64,000 nucleotides of DNA from a virus, in IMG/VR virus record IMGVR_UViG_3300019764_000005, positions 1 to 64,000 of that record; one strand, written 5' to 3'. Position numbers and translations under genes: made by a program. Below are positions 22,315 through 33,300 of the stretch, one piece after another. The notes under the pieces were generated by a model. It saw nothing but the letters and a program-made list of their open reading frames with translations. It was not told where the DNA came from and did no database searches. How positions within the stretch are numbered: the first letter of the stretch is position 1; each line of letters begins with the position of its first letter.

Positions 22315-23604
22315 TCAATTTACTTTAACAAGTTCTACTTGAATATAATTATCATGTCCTCCTAGCATATCTGCATATGGAGCTCCATTTTCCCATTTCC
22401 CGTAGAAATAATCTCCAGCAGTATAATTTGATAAAGATAATTTTGCGGTAGTTAGATTTAAAAGATTATACACAGATTCCCCAGCTTTCATCTTTGAGTG
22501 ACCATCTCTCATGTATAAAGTGTCTGAACCATTATTATAATACATACTTAACTGAGTCATCTTTGTATCTGTACCATTCCAACCAGCACAAACTGACATT
22601 GTGATAGTCATATAGTCATAATTATCGATCCATGTCTGTGGGATAGTTAAGATTCCAGTTAATGCATTATAAGCTCCATCTGGATCTATTTCATTATCAT
22701 CCCATACTACAGTTGTGTCGCTTGAAATACCTGTTACAGTTGTCAGTTGGTATGCTTGTACTGCTAATTTGATAGATGAACCACCACCACTAACATCAGC
22801 CTTAATAGTTTTTACACCTGCTGTATCTACGACTGTAAACGTAACATTACCATCATTAACTAATTTATCAGCCAAATGACCAGCCTCTGTATCATCAGCA
22901 TCAACCCTTACATACTCATCGGTATTATAGGCTGGTGCATTCCTTGTATCTGTAATATCCTTCTTCCCTATATCTTTAGGAATAGCACTATTGTCTACCT
23001 TGACTTCAATTAAAGCAATTGGTACTGAATCAACAGGAGTAATTGGAAGGTCAGGAACTTCTTTCTTGTCTGCTGCTGGTCCTTGTACTGATTTTACAAC
23101 CTGATCAGTGCCCACGTATAGTGTCACAAATCGATGCTGGTAGCTTGTAAGTCCAGTATAATGATCTACTGCCCCAAAGCCATTTTCAAGGTCGTAAACC
23201 CCACCTGATGTAATAGTTTTTGTCATACCATTTATTAGGTATGTTCCAGACGTATAATCTACAGTTTGATTTTTTGGGTCATGCTCAGTTACTTCAAGTC
23301 CAGTGGACCATCCATCACCAGCTCCATTGCCAGACATATTATCAAGCTTCAATTTATCTTCAGCTATCATTGCACCATCTGTAGTTTGAGTAACAACATC
23401 TACGGACAATTCCTGGTTCGATAAATTAAGTGTTTCCTGAGTAGTATCATTAGAAGCTAACGTAACATCTCCTGTGTTTATTCCGGACTGATTACCTAAT
23501 TTCTCTCTCTCTGGTGCTGTAATTATTGCACCAGAGCCTACATCCGTAATGGATGCAAGCTTTGATTTCTCCTCGTCGAGGAATGCATTTAATATTTTAG
23601 TCAT
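22315..23604 (-). CDS. Tail fibre / receptor-binding protein
   Basis: This 429-residue protein has a short N-terminal helix (LNAFLDEEKSKLASITDVGSG), then the fibre-like segment SNQELSVDVVTQTTDGAMI and a beta-rich remainder with many T, G and D. Such segments occur in trimeric tail fibres. It follows the 1483-residue LamG protein in the fibre operon and probably forms part of the same adsorption apparatus (inference). Confidence 0.6.
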   Translation of the reverse strand: MTKILNAFLDEEKSKLASITDVGSGAIITAPEREKLGNQSGINTGDVTLASNDTTQETLNLSNQELSVDVVTQTTDGAMIAEDKLKLDNMSGNGAGDGWSTGLEVTEHDPKNQTVDYTSGTYLINGMTKTITSGGVYDLENGFGAVDHYTGLTSYQHRFVTLYVGTDQVVKSVQGPAADKKEVPDLPITPVDSVPIALIEVKVDNSAIPKDIGKKDITDTRNAPAYNTDEYVRVDADDTEAGHLADKLVNDGNVTFTVVDTAGVKTIKADVSGGGSSIKLAVQAYQLTTVTGISSDTTVVWDDNEIDPDGAYNALTGILTIPQTWIDNYDYMTITMSVCAGWNGTDTKMTQLSMYYNNGSDTLYMRDGHSKMKAGESVYNLLNLTTAKLSLSNYTAGDYFYGKWENGAPYADMLGGHDNYIQVELVKVN

Positions 23605-23615
23605 AATTTCAAGTT

Positions 23616-26600
23616 TTAAATTACACCCATAAATTTAATTTCAACTCTAGGAGATTTCATGGCTAGCGAATCTCCAACGCCAAACCCAGCAGTCTTAACT
23701 ATCGTAAAGCTTTCACCAGCATTGTAATATCCAGACCACTTCATATTTAAAGGTATAGGGTTAGCAATACCTATTTCATACCCCTGAACTGTTTTAATTA
23801 CTTCATTGCTTGAATTCAGTTGAACTATAGCATATGCTGCATCGGGACTATCACCATTAAGAATTGTCGCCTCAACGGAAAACTCATAATAACCAGTCTT
23901 GTCAAGAATATATTGATGTGAATTTCCTGTTTCTGTAATAGAAATTACTTTCTGACTATTTACAACATTTCCTACCTCTATTAATTCACCACCATCAGAA
24001 GTATTCAACCACTCGACTAGTCCACTTTGATTAAGTATTGTATTCGTGTAAACTGTGCCAGGCACAACAGAAGCATTTGCACTTTTAGTAGTACCTAATG
24101 GTCCTTGATTTACAACTACCAAAGCCCATGGAATATTGTTTGCACTAGCTCTCATTATATGGCCCTGAGATCCACCATAATTCAAGAATCCAGACTTATT
24201 TATTGAAAATGCATCATTTGCATCAAACATCTTGTTCGCTACAGATATTGACTTAGAAACCCTTGCAGGGGGTGTCGTAGTTGTATCTACCCGTATTAAG
24301 TTCGCAGGTAACTGATTGTCGTTAACAGCTCTATTACCTATAGCAACTGAAGCTGTAGCTGTGTTACCGGAAGTATTGTCAATCCTAATCTCGACATGAT
24401 ATTGTCCAATGAAGGACGATGACTGCTCTGCAACAACTCGAATACCAGATACATTTATAAAATTACCCTCAGTATGTGAACTCAACACATTAATAGATGG
24501 CAGCTCTGTATCGTCACGAGCGATCATAGACACGCTAAACATCATTGTTTCACGACCTCTATTTATTGTAGACTCTGTATCCATGTCTACTGTATAAATA
24601 GCATTGATAATACCTAACTGGTCATTTTCACCACCTTCTCCAAGTGGTGTAGATGTTACTCTGTACCAGAACTCACCAGCGAAAATAGAAGCTGTCTCGG
24701 TAAAAGACTCTATAATAGGCTTATTATCTAAGTCGTTGTAGTCACCTGTTCTAGCAACTTCTGCAAGAGAGTCAAGATCAGACCGAAGGTCAGATACAAA
24801 GTCATATAGAGTGTCAGTAACACGCCATTCCGTACCATCAAAAGATGCCTCAATAACTGAGTTGTCTTGCAATGCAGAGATATTAACACCACCGCCAAGA
24901 TTTTCAGTTTTTACAGTGTTAATCTCAACATCAGACAGCCACTTGTTCCAAATCCTGACATCATATAAGCACCCATCAATTAGCCTCTCAGTTGCCGAAA
25001 AAGAAGTACCAATCGTAACGTCTGCACCAGGTTGAGTATTCATGCTCGGAAACGTATCTTGCGAACTCGCCCCAACAATAACACCGTCTATTAATAATTG
25101 AAAAGTACTTGTACTCGGACCATTTTGTCTAATTGTAATATGATGAGGGTTTCCATCCCATAATACTGCTACATCTGGTTTGGTATAATTCCATTTTTTG
25201 TTTGCTGCATATATGCCCGCTACAAAACTATTTACCTGAAATCCAACCGTCCACCACTGCCCCTCTGCTGCAACTCCCCAACTAATAAGGTCTTGAATGC
25301 TTGTTGGCTCTGTCAATTGGTTAGCACAATACCAACAAGTAAATGTTCTTTGGGTTGTACCCAAAATACCCTTGTATCCTGTAGATTGAAACCATTGTGT
25401 TCCTTCTGTGTCGTACATATTAACGCTACGACCATTGATAATCTTTGGTGTAAACTGCCCTCCAGTTCCCTGTTGCGCCAAGTCTCTGTCATTTCCAGAA
25501 GTATCTTCAAAATCAGAACTTAATACCCATTGCCCCTGCAAGAAAGTTGGTTGAACCTGAACAGGATTCCCAATAGGTGCCCCCGGGTCATTTGATACCA
25601 AGTCTATCGCATTTGTGTTGTCCTTTACAAAGAATATATGCCTTTGACCCTCTGTGGGGTTATCAGGAAGAACAAGCTCGATAGCCTGTGTGCTGGCATC
25701 AGCCATAATCAACCTGTCTTTCTGCTCCATGTTGTAATCGATATTTTCGATTATCTTGTAATCTTTAGGAGAATTAACAACAAGTTCACCTTCTTCTTCG
25801 GGGAAATCATAAATATTTGTAGTTCCTGCTGGAACATTACCTGCATCGAATCGTGCAATCTTACTATTATCAACTCCATTCAATAACTTAAAGTCAACAT
25901 CAAAGAAGTTAGTTGTTGGAGCAGGAGTTCCACCGCCACTGAAAGTTCCAGGAAGATTCTTTATTGTAATCTCATCAGTATCACCAGAATCAGTAGCACC
26001 GTTTTTAATAACAATTCGTCCAACTTCAACAGCATCAAACAAAACAGGAGGTAGAAAAAATCTGACATCATCAGCGTTCAGTAATGCCGTATCATAATTG
26101 TCAAATACTTGCTGTCCTGGCAAAACAACAAAGTCGTTACCTTCCACTAGAACAAGTTGTACTGTCGCCTGTATCCCGGTCAGATTTGTAAGAGTTCCTC
26201 CATCATCCCACTGAGTAGTATTTAGTGTTGTGTCAACCCCAATCGGAGGTACATCTGTTTGTGTCTGTAAAACATAGGTCCATGCCATTGGACTTGCTTC
26301 AGGAACATTCCTAATGTGAGGATTGATTTTATCATTTTCCCAGTTTTGACCATTCCCAATAACATCGAATGCAGTATGAGCCAAGGTTAGATTGTTATCC
26401 CCAGTTGATTCAATAATAAGATCATCAATTCGTATTCGATCTGTATCCAATATCCCTTGAAGTGTTTTATCTGAATAAGTCACGAATGGATCAGCTCTTA
26501 ACGACTCAGGAACTAACTCCCCATTCTGAGCTATAAACTCGAGCAAATGAATCGTGGTTATATTATCACTCGTAGTCTTAGTTGTCCCAATGGCAATCGC

Positions 26601-28067
26601 CCCACTGTCCGTAACACTGCCGTAATATTTCCGAGCAACAGCATCCACAGGAACATTAAGAACCTGATCAGGAACCTGTATTGAGACACCGTCCAAATTG
26701 TCCGTATCTGGATCACCATTAATGAACACTTCAAACGAACCACCAACTGCACTGACTGCTATTTCAGTATTACCGGTCTGTGACGCTACAGTAAAATTAC
26801 CCTTAACACCAGAGCGTATTAGTTGTCTCTGAGTTAAATTCTCTTCCGTTAATACATCTAATCTATTTATAGGTATAGATACAGCCTCTAAGTAAGGAAA
26901 GAAATTATTGTTAGTAGTATCTCCAAACAGCACAGGTCCGTTAAATCCATTACCACCTAATAGGCTTATATCCTGAGATTCTATATAAACTCTAAAACCA
27001 GCATCATAAATGTTAGGATTGTTTAATTTTAATTGCCATACTCCACCACCTAAATCTGACAGGTTAGGATCTGTTAATTCTACCGTCTCTTCGTATGATG
27101 GAGGAGTTGTTAAACTATTTATCCTAATAGTGAATTTAAAAGCCTGTGATATAATTCCTCCTTCTGGCTTAAATTGTATAGCCATAAATTGTACATCAGC
27201 CTGAACAATCTGGCTGAAATTATTATTTCTAATACCACTTACAACTGAATCATCTGTATCTTGAACAGGAAATTGAGCTGAAGTCTGGGAAGGATCGAAT
27301 ACGGTTGCTTTCTTGTAGCTCGTATCATCAAACAATTGAATTCCGAACGCACCTTTATTTCCAGTTGATAAACTTTCAGTTACAACCGCCCTACCACCTG
27401 ACGATATTTTTGAATCACCTACCTGTGCAGAACCTGGTGGGAATATAAAACTAGCTGAAGACTTTATATCGCCATTAGGCTCTAATGATAACTTATTCAA
27501 GATAGCTAAAGCTTCATCAACAAGAGCATTTGTCTCAGGATTAGACTCATAAAGAACCTTTATCTGAGCTGCCGTTAATGATGATCCTCCAATTGCAACC
27601 CAAAAATCAGCAGGAGTAGCAGGATATGACGGGGGGCTGGATTCGCCTACCCATCTTTCGATTATACGATTCCCAGAGCCATCATCTTCTAATAGTATCT
27701 CAAGTCCAGTAATTAGCTCGTCTAATCTATCAGGATCGAAATACGCATCCCTTGCTGCTGCATCAGCGAAAATAAGGTTGTCCGGGATGATACTGACAGA
27801 GCCTCCGCTAAAATTTACAATTTCATTTATAGACTGAACAAGTTCAGTTACGGTTCCACCACTGGTCCCATCAACCAAAATACTTCCATCAGCACTTCGA
27901 GTAATAAAATTCTTGTAATACGTCCTGTTGGTTATACTTGGGTTCTTCTCAACATCACTAACTATGGAAATATAATCTCCATCTGCAAAAGCTCTAAATG
28001 ATTTTGATTTCGGATCGGCTTCTAGGAAGAATGTCCTAGCATCGCCTTTTTTAATGTTTATTGCCAT
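23616..28067 (-). CDS. Large tail fibre protein with LamG-like lectin domain
   Basis: This 1483-residue virion protein is rich in beta structure. A lectin-like LamG/concanavalin fold lies at about residues 850-1030: SSDFEDTSGNDRDL, TFTCWYCANQ, then LIDGVIVGASS and DVRIWNKWLSD, the pattern of the LamG jelly roll. Upstream it contains GNPVQVQPT and glycine-rich fibre repeats. LamG domains bind sugars (established), so it probably recognises host glycans. Cysteines are rare. It is bracketed by the lysis cassette and other fibre genes. Confidence 0.7.
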   Translation of the reverse strand: MAINIKKGDARTFFLEADPKSKSFRAFADGDYISIVSDVEKNPSITNRTYYKNFITRSADGSILVDGTSGGTVTELVQSINEIVNFSGGSVSIIPDNLIFADAAARDAYFDPDRLDELITGLEILLEDDGSGNRIIERWVGESSPPSYPATPADFWVAIGGSSLTAAQIKVLYESNPETNALVDEALAILNKLSLEPNGDIKSSASFIFPPGSAQVGDSKISSGGRAVVTESLSTGNKGAFGIQLFDDTSYKKATVFDPSQTSAQFPVQDTDDSVVSGIRNNNFSQIVQADVQFMAIQFKPEGGIISQAFKFTIRINSLTTPPSYEETVELTDPNLSDLGGGVWQLKLNNPNIYDAGFRVYIESQDISLLGGNGFNGPVLFGDTTNNNFFPYLEAVSIPINRLDVLTEENLTQRQLIRSGVKGNFTVASQTGNTEIAVSAVGGSFEVFINGDPDTDNLDGVSIQVPDQVLNVPVDAVARKYYGSVTDSGAIAIGTTKTTSDNITTIHLLEFIAQNGELVPESLRADPFVTYSDKTLQGILDTDRIRIDDLIIESTGDNNLTLAHTAFDVIGNGQNWENDKINPHIRNVPEASPMAWTYVLQTQTDVPPIGVDTTLNTTQWDDGGTLTNLTGIQATVQLVLVEGNDFVVLPGQQVFDNYDTALLNADDVRFFLPPVLFDAVEVGRIVIKNGATDSGDTDEITIKNLPGTFSGGGTPAPTTNFFDVDFKLLNGVDNSKIARFDAGNVPAGTTNIYDFPEEEGELVVNSPKDYKIIENIDYNMEQKDRLIMADASTQAIELVLPDNPTEGQRHIFFVKDNTNAIDLVSNDPGAPIGNPVQVQPTFLQGQWVLSSDFEDTSGNDRDLAQQGTGGQFTPKIINGRSVNMYDTEGTQWFQSTGYKGILGTTQRTFTCWYCANQLTEPTSIQDLISWGVAAEGQWWTVGFQVNSFVAGIYAANKKWNYTKPDVAVLWDGNPHHITIRQNGPSTSTFQLLIDGVIVGASSQDTFPSMNTQPGADVTIGTSFSATERLIDGCLYDVRIWNKWLSDVEINTVKTENLGGGVNISALQDNSVIEASFDGTEWRVTDTLYDFVSDLRSDLDSLAEVARTGDYNDLDNKPIIESFTETASIFAGEFWYRVTSTPLGEGGENDQLGIINAIYTVDMDTESTINRGRETMMFSVSMIARDDTELPSINVLSSHTEGNFINVSGIRVVAEQSSSFIGQYHVEIRIDNTSGNTATASVAIGNRAVNDNQLPANLIRVDTTTTPPARVSKSISVANKMFDANDAFSINKSGFLNYGGSQGHIMRASANNIPWALVVVNQGPLGTTKSANASVVPGTVYTNTILNQSGLVEWLNTSDGGELIEVGNVVNSQKVISITETGNSHQYILDKTGYYEFSVEATILNGDSPDAAYAIVQLNSSNEVIKTVQGYEIGIANPIPLNMKWSGYYNAGESFTIVKTAGFGVGDSLAMKSPRVEIKFMGVI

Positions 28068-28166
28068 GATAAGAAATTAAATGTGCGTTTAATGCAGAAC
28101 AGGATTCTCCTGCTCTTTAATTTCCTTGTTCACAATTAAGACGTAGTGTTCAAGTACGCCTCAGTA

Positions 28167-28634
28167 TTACAATACCTTATATTTAGATTTGCCATTTTCC
28201 TTGTACATTTCAAGGACTTGGTTTCTATTCTTCCCATCTTTCCTTAGGGATACGTGTATCCAAGAAAAATCACCTTCATCATAATTCCAGTGCTCGAAAA
28301 TCAATTGATCAAACTCACAGTTATTCATAATCCAATTACCGATAGCGGTATTGCTGGCTCCTCCGTATATATCTGCATCTACATCCAAGGCTTCTCCCAT
28401 GGGGTGCTGCGATTTTTTAGATCCATGTATAGCAGAGTTCAAAATAGGGTGCCTATACCCAGATGAAACGCCAATTGGAATTCCAAAATGCTCCCTCATT
28501 GGATCAAATATATTAGCCCCTATAAATCTTAAGCTATCTAAATGATCTGCTTCAGGGTTATTGTCGATTCCAAGTCTTATAGCGGTATTGCTCTTTATAA
28601 CCTCTTTTAGTGATAGATATTTACTTATTTTCAT
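28167..28634 (-). CDS. Peptidase M15-family endolysin
   Basis: A 155-residue cell-wall peptidase that cleaves peptidoglycan cross-links. It matches the M15 zinc peptidase core: SSGYRHPILNSAIHGSKKSQ followed by HPMGEALDVD (HxxxxxxD site), and a final SWIHVS histidine. The length fits phage M15_3 endolysins with no added cell-wall-binding domain. It lies immediately beside a spanin-like and a membrane gene, forming a lysis cassette. Confidence 0.85.
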   Translation of the reverse strand: MKISKYLSLKEVIKSNTAIRLGIDNNPEADHLDSLRFIGANIFDPMREHFGIPIGVSSGYRHPILNSAIHGSKKSQHPMGEALDVDADIYGGASNTAIGNWIMNNCEFDQLIFEHWNYDEGDFSWIHVSLRKDGKNRNQVLEMYKENGKSKYKVL

Positions 28635-28963
28635 TTGTCATTGTTTTTATCCATATCCCTAGCTTTCCATATGTCAAGTATCATGTTGTACATTTTCTGA
28701 TTACGATCTTCATTTCTATTATCATTAGCCTTTATCGTTGCAGAATTATCTTTTATATTTTCAGAGTTCTCTTCGATCGACTTTTCAAGATTAGCATCAC
28801 GATCATCAACATACTTATAAGTGGCTTTGGAATTAATAGTTTCTATAAGCTTATCATTAACAGTGTAAGCTCTTGCAGAAAAATGAGTGTACAATCCTAA
28901 TGTAACAACGCAGGCTATGCTTATTATCGACAACACGTATGTTCTTCGTTCATGTTTCGTCAT
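28631..28963 (-). CDS. Spanin/Rz-like membrane coiled-coil protein
   Basis: This 110-residue protein has one N-terminal membrane helix (residues 9-28, VLSIISIACVVTLGLYTHF) followed by a charged coiled coil. That topology is typical of inner-membrane spanin subunits in Gram-negative phages (established). It overlaps both neighbours by 4 and 14 bases. No embedded outer-membrane spanin frame was identified. Alternatively it is a lysis regulator. Confidence 0.5.
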   Translation of the reverse strand: MTKHERRTYVLSIISIACVVTLGLYTHFSARAYTVNDKLIETINSKATYKYVDDRDANLEKSIEENSENIKDNSATIKANDNRNEDRNQKMYNMILDIWKARDMDKNNDK

Positions 28964-29303
28964 GGTCTATGTTTAAATAAATTACTGTTATTGTCAAGAA
29001 TGTTATCATTGAAATCACATCCCATAAAATGATATTAAGTGTGCTGTCAACTATTATTTTGAAGAGCATTGAAATTTCATAAGCAAATCTAATATACAAG
29101 TAAATAAATGCTATGTTAAACAATTTATTATATTTATCACTTAGAATTAAACTCTTTGTCAGCTTTATTAGCATGTATATAAATAATGCTTGGGCTGTGT
29201 AAAAAAAGGCAGTCCATAATTGCGGATCTCCAATTTTACACAAGCTCTCAAAGATTATAGATGAAAGTATCCAAAACATCATGGATAATACAAATTTTTT
29301 CAT
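28950..29303 (-). CDS. Multi-pass membrane protein, candidate holin
   Basis: A 117-residue hydrophobic protein with about four membrane helices (around 4-20, 30-48, 62-80 and 90-110). It lies just upstream of the spanin-like and endolysin genes, where holins usually are, so a holin role is inferred from position and topology. Overlap with the spanin-like gene suggests coupling. Confidence 0.5.
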   Translation of the reverse strand: MKKFVLSMMFWILSSIIFESLCKIGDPQLWTAFFYTAQALFIYMLIKLTKSLILSDKYNKLFNIAFIYLYIRFAYEISMLFKIIVDSTLNIILWDVISMITFLTITVIYLNIDHDET

Positions 29304-29306
29304 AGG

Positions 29307-29420
29307 TTATCTGTGAGTTCCTGGCGGTCTACCTTCGCTTTCTGTCTCTTCTATTCCATTATTATTTATATCATCCTCTTCCTGATCTTGGCACGCGTGT
29401 AACTTTTCTTGTACTACCAT
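29307..29420 (-). CDS. Small acidic protein (37 residues)
   Basis: A short frame from ATG 29420 to a stop 3 bases before the putative holin. It encodes an acidic peptide (MVVQEKLHACQDQEEDD at the start, ending GRPPGTHR). No signal or membrane helix. Its tight spacing to the next gene supports translation, but function is unknown. Confidence 0.4.
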   Translation of the reverse strand: MVVQEKLHACQDQEEDDINNNGIEETESEGRPPGTHR

Positions 29421-29509
29421 GATAATGATTTTTTTTATTAGTTATTAATTTTATTTATAAAGATATGAAAAAACCGACAATTAATCCTATTGAGTATTCA
29501 AATAATATA

Positions 29510-30307
29510 TTACGCCAAATCAAACTGATAGACCGTATTTACAGATGAATCTACAACCCAATATCGAGTTCCATCAGGTTTGAAAAACAACCCAAAAGAA
29601 ATGACTATAGGGGTAGATAAATCATATGTATCATCTGATATTGCTAAATTAGATATCTCAAATGGTGTTGTAAAATCAAATTGATCTATGTTAAGAATAT
29701 TATTATTTATACTGAATAGTTGGAGTCCGTTAGGATTCCATCCAGATGCTGTAGTACTCCATCCGCTTGCGCGAAATTCGGTAGCTATTAACGTAGCAGA
29801 AGATGCATTATATGGTGTGCTCAGGTTGTATTTGCGCACATCACCATTAATCTCTGTCAAAAACATTAATAAACCATCATTCGTTACAAATGGAGAATAT
29901 ATTACACTAGTTGGTGAAATAAATTGATCTGAATATGTTGCAGATGTTAGCAGCCACGGAGTACTCATCGTATAATGATCACAAGATACTGTTCCAGTAT
30001 AGTCAGTAATATACATGTGTATTCCATCAGGAGTTATATAAATACTCCTTCCTCTAGTTGTATTGGTTAACAAAAATAAATCACTTGATTTGGTGATACC
30101 TCCACTTAAATCCCAGTTGGTTGTTAAATCATATTTTATCACAGTGTTTATAATGTCATCAATTACATAAAATGCAGATCCATCACTTTTAAACGTTAAA
30201 CCTTCCATATCTACAGTTCCATCAGTGTAATTTACAGAATTATAGACTGTTGTTGATATCTGCCATCTATCTCTTCGTTGATTATGTCCGTAAAATAATT
30301 GATTCAT
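29510..30307 (-). CDS. Beta-propeller-like tail protein
   Basis: This protein of about 265 residues contains recurrent units of the form F-x-G-x-x-Y-V-x-D-x-x-x-x-x-V-x-x-Y-D-L (FKSDGSAFYVIDDIINTVIK, then YDLTTNW; FKPDGTRYWVVDSSVNTVYQ, then FDLA), as in propeller-type tail proteins. The upstream frame extends to 30355, but ATG 30307 lies 2 bases past the fibre stop and fits the repeat start. It directly follows the 1956-residue fibre. A role in adsorption is inferred. Confidence 0.65.
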   Translation of the reverse strand: MNQLFYGHNQRRDRWQISTTVYNSVNYTDGTVDMEGLTFKSDGSAFYVIDDIINTVIKYDLTTNWDLSGGITKSSDLFLLTNTTRGRSIYITPDGIHMYITDYTGTVSCDHYTMSTPWLLTSATYSDQFISPTSVIYSPFVTNDGLLMFLTEINGDVRKYNLSTPYNASSATLIATEFRASGWSTTASGWNPNGLQLFSINNNILNIDQFDFTTPFEISNLAISDDTYDLSTPIVISFGLFFKPDGTRYWVVDSSVNTVYQFDLA

Positions 30308-30308
30308 A

Positions 30309-33300
30309 TTAATTATAGTTTGATCCATAGGTTGTAAATAATGTAGTTCCATCATACCACCAGGAGAGTATATCTATTGCATTTGCAGTATTGGTTAGTG
30401 TTATTGTTCCACTACCACCGTTTATAACTTTTGGTGTCGGAGATAGGGTTAATGTATAACCATTTCCACCAGAATCTTGTGTGATCTTAAAGTTACCACT
30501 CATACCATCAACCAAGTTAGTTAAAGTAACTGTAGTATTCCCAGATAAAGTAATTCCTGCATTAACAGAAGTAGAACAATTGTAGGTTGGTGCAGTTCCT
30601 GTTAATGTCTGTGTTGCTTTTTTAAATACATCAATACTTTCCCAACTTGAATTCCCTGATCCATCTGCTGTCAATACATTTCCATCAGCAGCAGGAGTGC
30701 CACCAGGAGAAGATGATAATGGTGAATCGTTAGAACTATTGAATGTACCAGATGAATGAACATCTGTCACTGATGTATTCCCTAATCTAACTGTATTAGA
30801 CCCAGCACCTTCAGCATTATAACCTATTACAGTTTCATTATCTACACCATTTTCTGAAACCTTAGTACTTGATCCAATATATGTTGAATTAGTAAAGTCC
30901 GTTGCATTATTATTATTATCATTAAGTTTTAATGCAGCAGCAGTACCTATGGCAACCCAATTATTACCCGTAGTTATTTTTCCAGCAGCATCACCGCCTA
31001 CGCTAGTCCAATTTGAACCTGTAATCATACTCCTGGCAGATGATTGACCAACTGATGTCCACGACCCGCCAGTAGTCATATTCTCACCAGCTCTAGACCC
31101 AATAGCTGTCCATGATCCTCCTGTAATATTAGACGCACCAGCACGATAACCAATTGCTGTATACAATTGCCCACTTGTAGTTAGTGTAGCAGCTTCATAA
31201 CCAAATGCGCTGTTCCATATACCAGTAGTATTAACTCCCGCATTAAAGCCAAATCTTTCACTAGCTGTAGCAAATGTACTTGTGATACCACCTGTAAAGT
31301 TTGTCACCACAGATGTAGTAGAACCCTCAGTGGTAACTTCTTGTAATGTTGGAGTACCTGTACTTATTGAAGTCCAACTTGATCCGCCAGAACCATCGGC
31401 TATTAAAGCATAACCATTAGTAGCTGGTATTCCTCCTGGCGACGATGCTAATGGGGAGGCGTTTGAACTATTAAATTCTCCAGTTGTAATAACCTCCAGT
31501 ACACTTAAGTTACCAAGAGTAACTGTATTAATTCCACCACCTAATGCACCATATCCAAATACATTTTCATTTGTCACTCCATTAGCTGATACTTTTGTAT
31601 CTTTCCCAATATATACCGAATTACTAATAGATGTAGCATTCCCGCCACCATTTAGTGAATCAGCAGCTTGATGTCCAATTGTAATATAACCACTACTAAG
31701 TGCAACGTATTGACCAGATGCAGCACCTATGGAAACAAAGTTATCGCCACTTGTATTTGATGTTGCGGATGATCGTCCAACTGCGACCCATGCATCACCA
31801 GTAGTATTTGAAGCACCAGCAAAAGAACCAATAGCAGTCCATGAAAAACCATTGGTACTATCCTCTCCAGCTTTATATCCAAATGCTGTTGTATTACTTC
31901 CTGTTCCTACCGATGCAGCATTGAATCCAAATCTTGTCTTAGTACCAGTCGAACTACTAATTCCACCATTAAAAACAGTGAATACATCAGTAGTAGCCCC
32001 TTCTGTGGTAACTTCTTGCAGTGCAGGAGTACTTATACCAGCATTCACTTGCCATGTAGCATTTCCACTTGCATCAGATGTTAGGATATATCCATCAGTA
32101 GCACCTGTTATTAGCTGAATTGTCTCTGCAACTAAATCTTTAGCAGTCCAATCTACTGTATTTAAATTTGAATTACCAGCATTAAAGACCAAATCTCCTT
32201 TATAAGTAACATCTGATATTCCTACTATAAAATCATTGGTTGATCCTGGACTTAATGTAATGGAATTATGGTTTGCTACAATTTTTGATGTTCCAGAATC
32301 GTTAGTGAAATCCATACCAACAGCTCCTAATGCAGAACCTAAACGTCTTAACGATAAAGGCAATTCTGAACTATTATCGAAAGTGTTGTTGTTTAAAAAT
32401 AGATTACCAACATTAGTTCTAGCAATAAAATTTACATCGAAATTATTAATGCCTGTACCACCGTTCTCTACAGGAAGAATACCTCTTACATCAGTTGTAA
32501 GATCAGTACCATTCAAATTAGGATCAGTTATCATGTTTAATGCAATATCTACTGCCGAAGCATGAATGGTTGATTCTAAGTCAGGAATATCCGAAGCAAT
32601 AATATTGTGAGGATTTCGATTGAGAATCTTAACCAAATCATCACTATAAGTAACACTTTCAAATTGCCCATCTTTCTGAACGATAGTTATCAAATCAGCA
32701 TAAGCAACCTCCACATTCTCGTCAATATAAGCTTGATTCAACTCTGAGTTATGCCAATCACCCGTGTTAACTGCATCATAAAAATCTGAATCCCTAACTA
32801 CTTGTTTCCAAATTAAAGCGTTAGACTTATCCCAAATTAGTTGACTTGGATTAGTATTACCTGTCTCGAACAATCTTTCAATGAAAGTAGTAGTGTTGGT
32901 TCCAATTTCTTCTGAACCAGCTATGAACGTATCACCTTCAACTAGAGGAAGTATTGCTTGTCCTTCATTGTTGTTTGGAATGTAGTCTGGGGTTGCTAGT
33001 TTTACTGATATGTTATCAACTGAACCATTTGCAAAATTTCTAGCAACAATTTTTGCTCTAGTTGTACTTACAGCTTTTACTATGTCTGTATGGGTTCCTA
33101 TTGTATCAAATGCAGCTGTATTACCACCCCCGTAAGCTGCGTAAAACTGCCCCGCACTTAATGATACAATATCAAAACTTATAATATATGACTCACCTAT
33201 AATAGCATTATCAGGACCTTGATTTATATTTTCGGAAGTAGTACCATCAGCAATTGCGACACCATTATCTATTGTCCAATTCGGATTTTTATTCCAATCA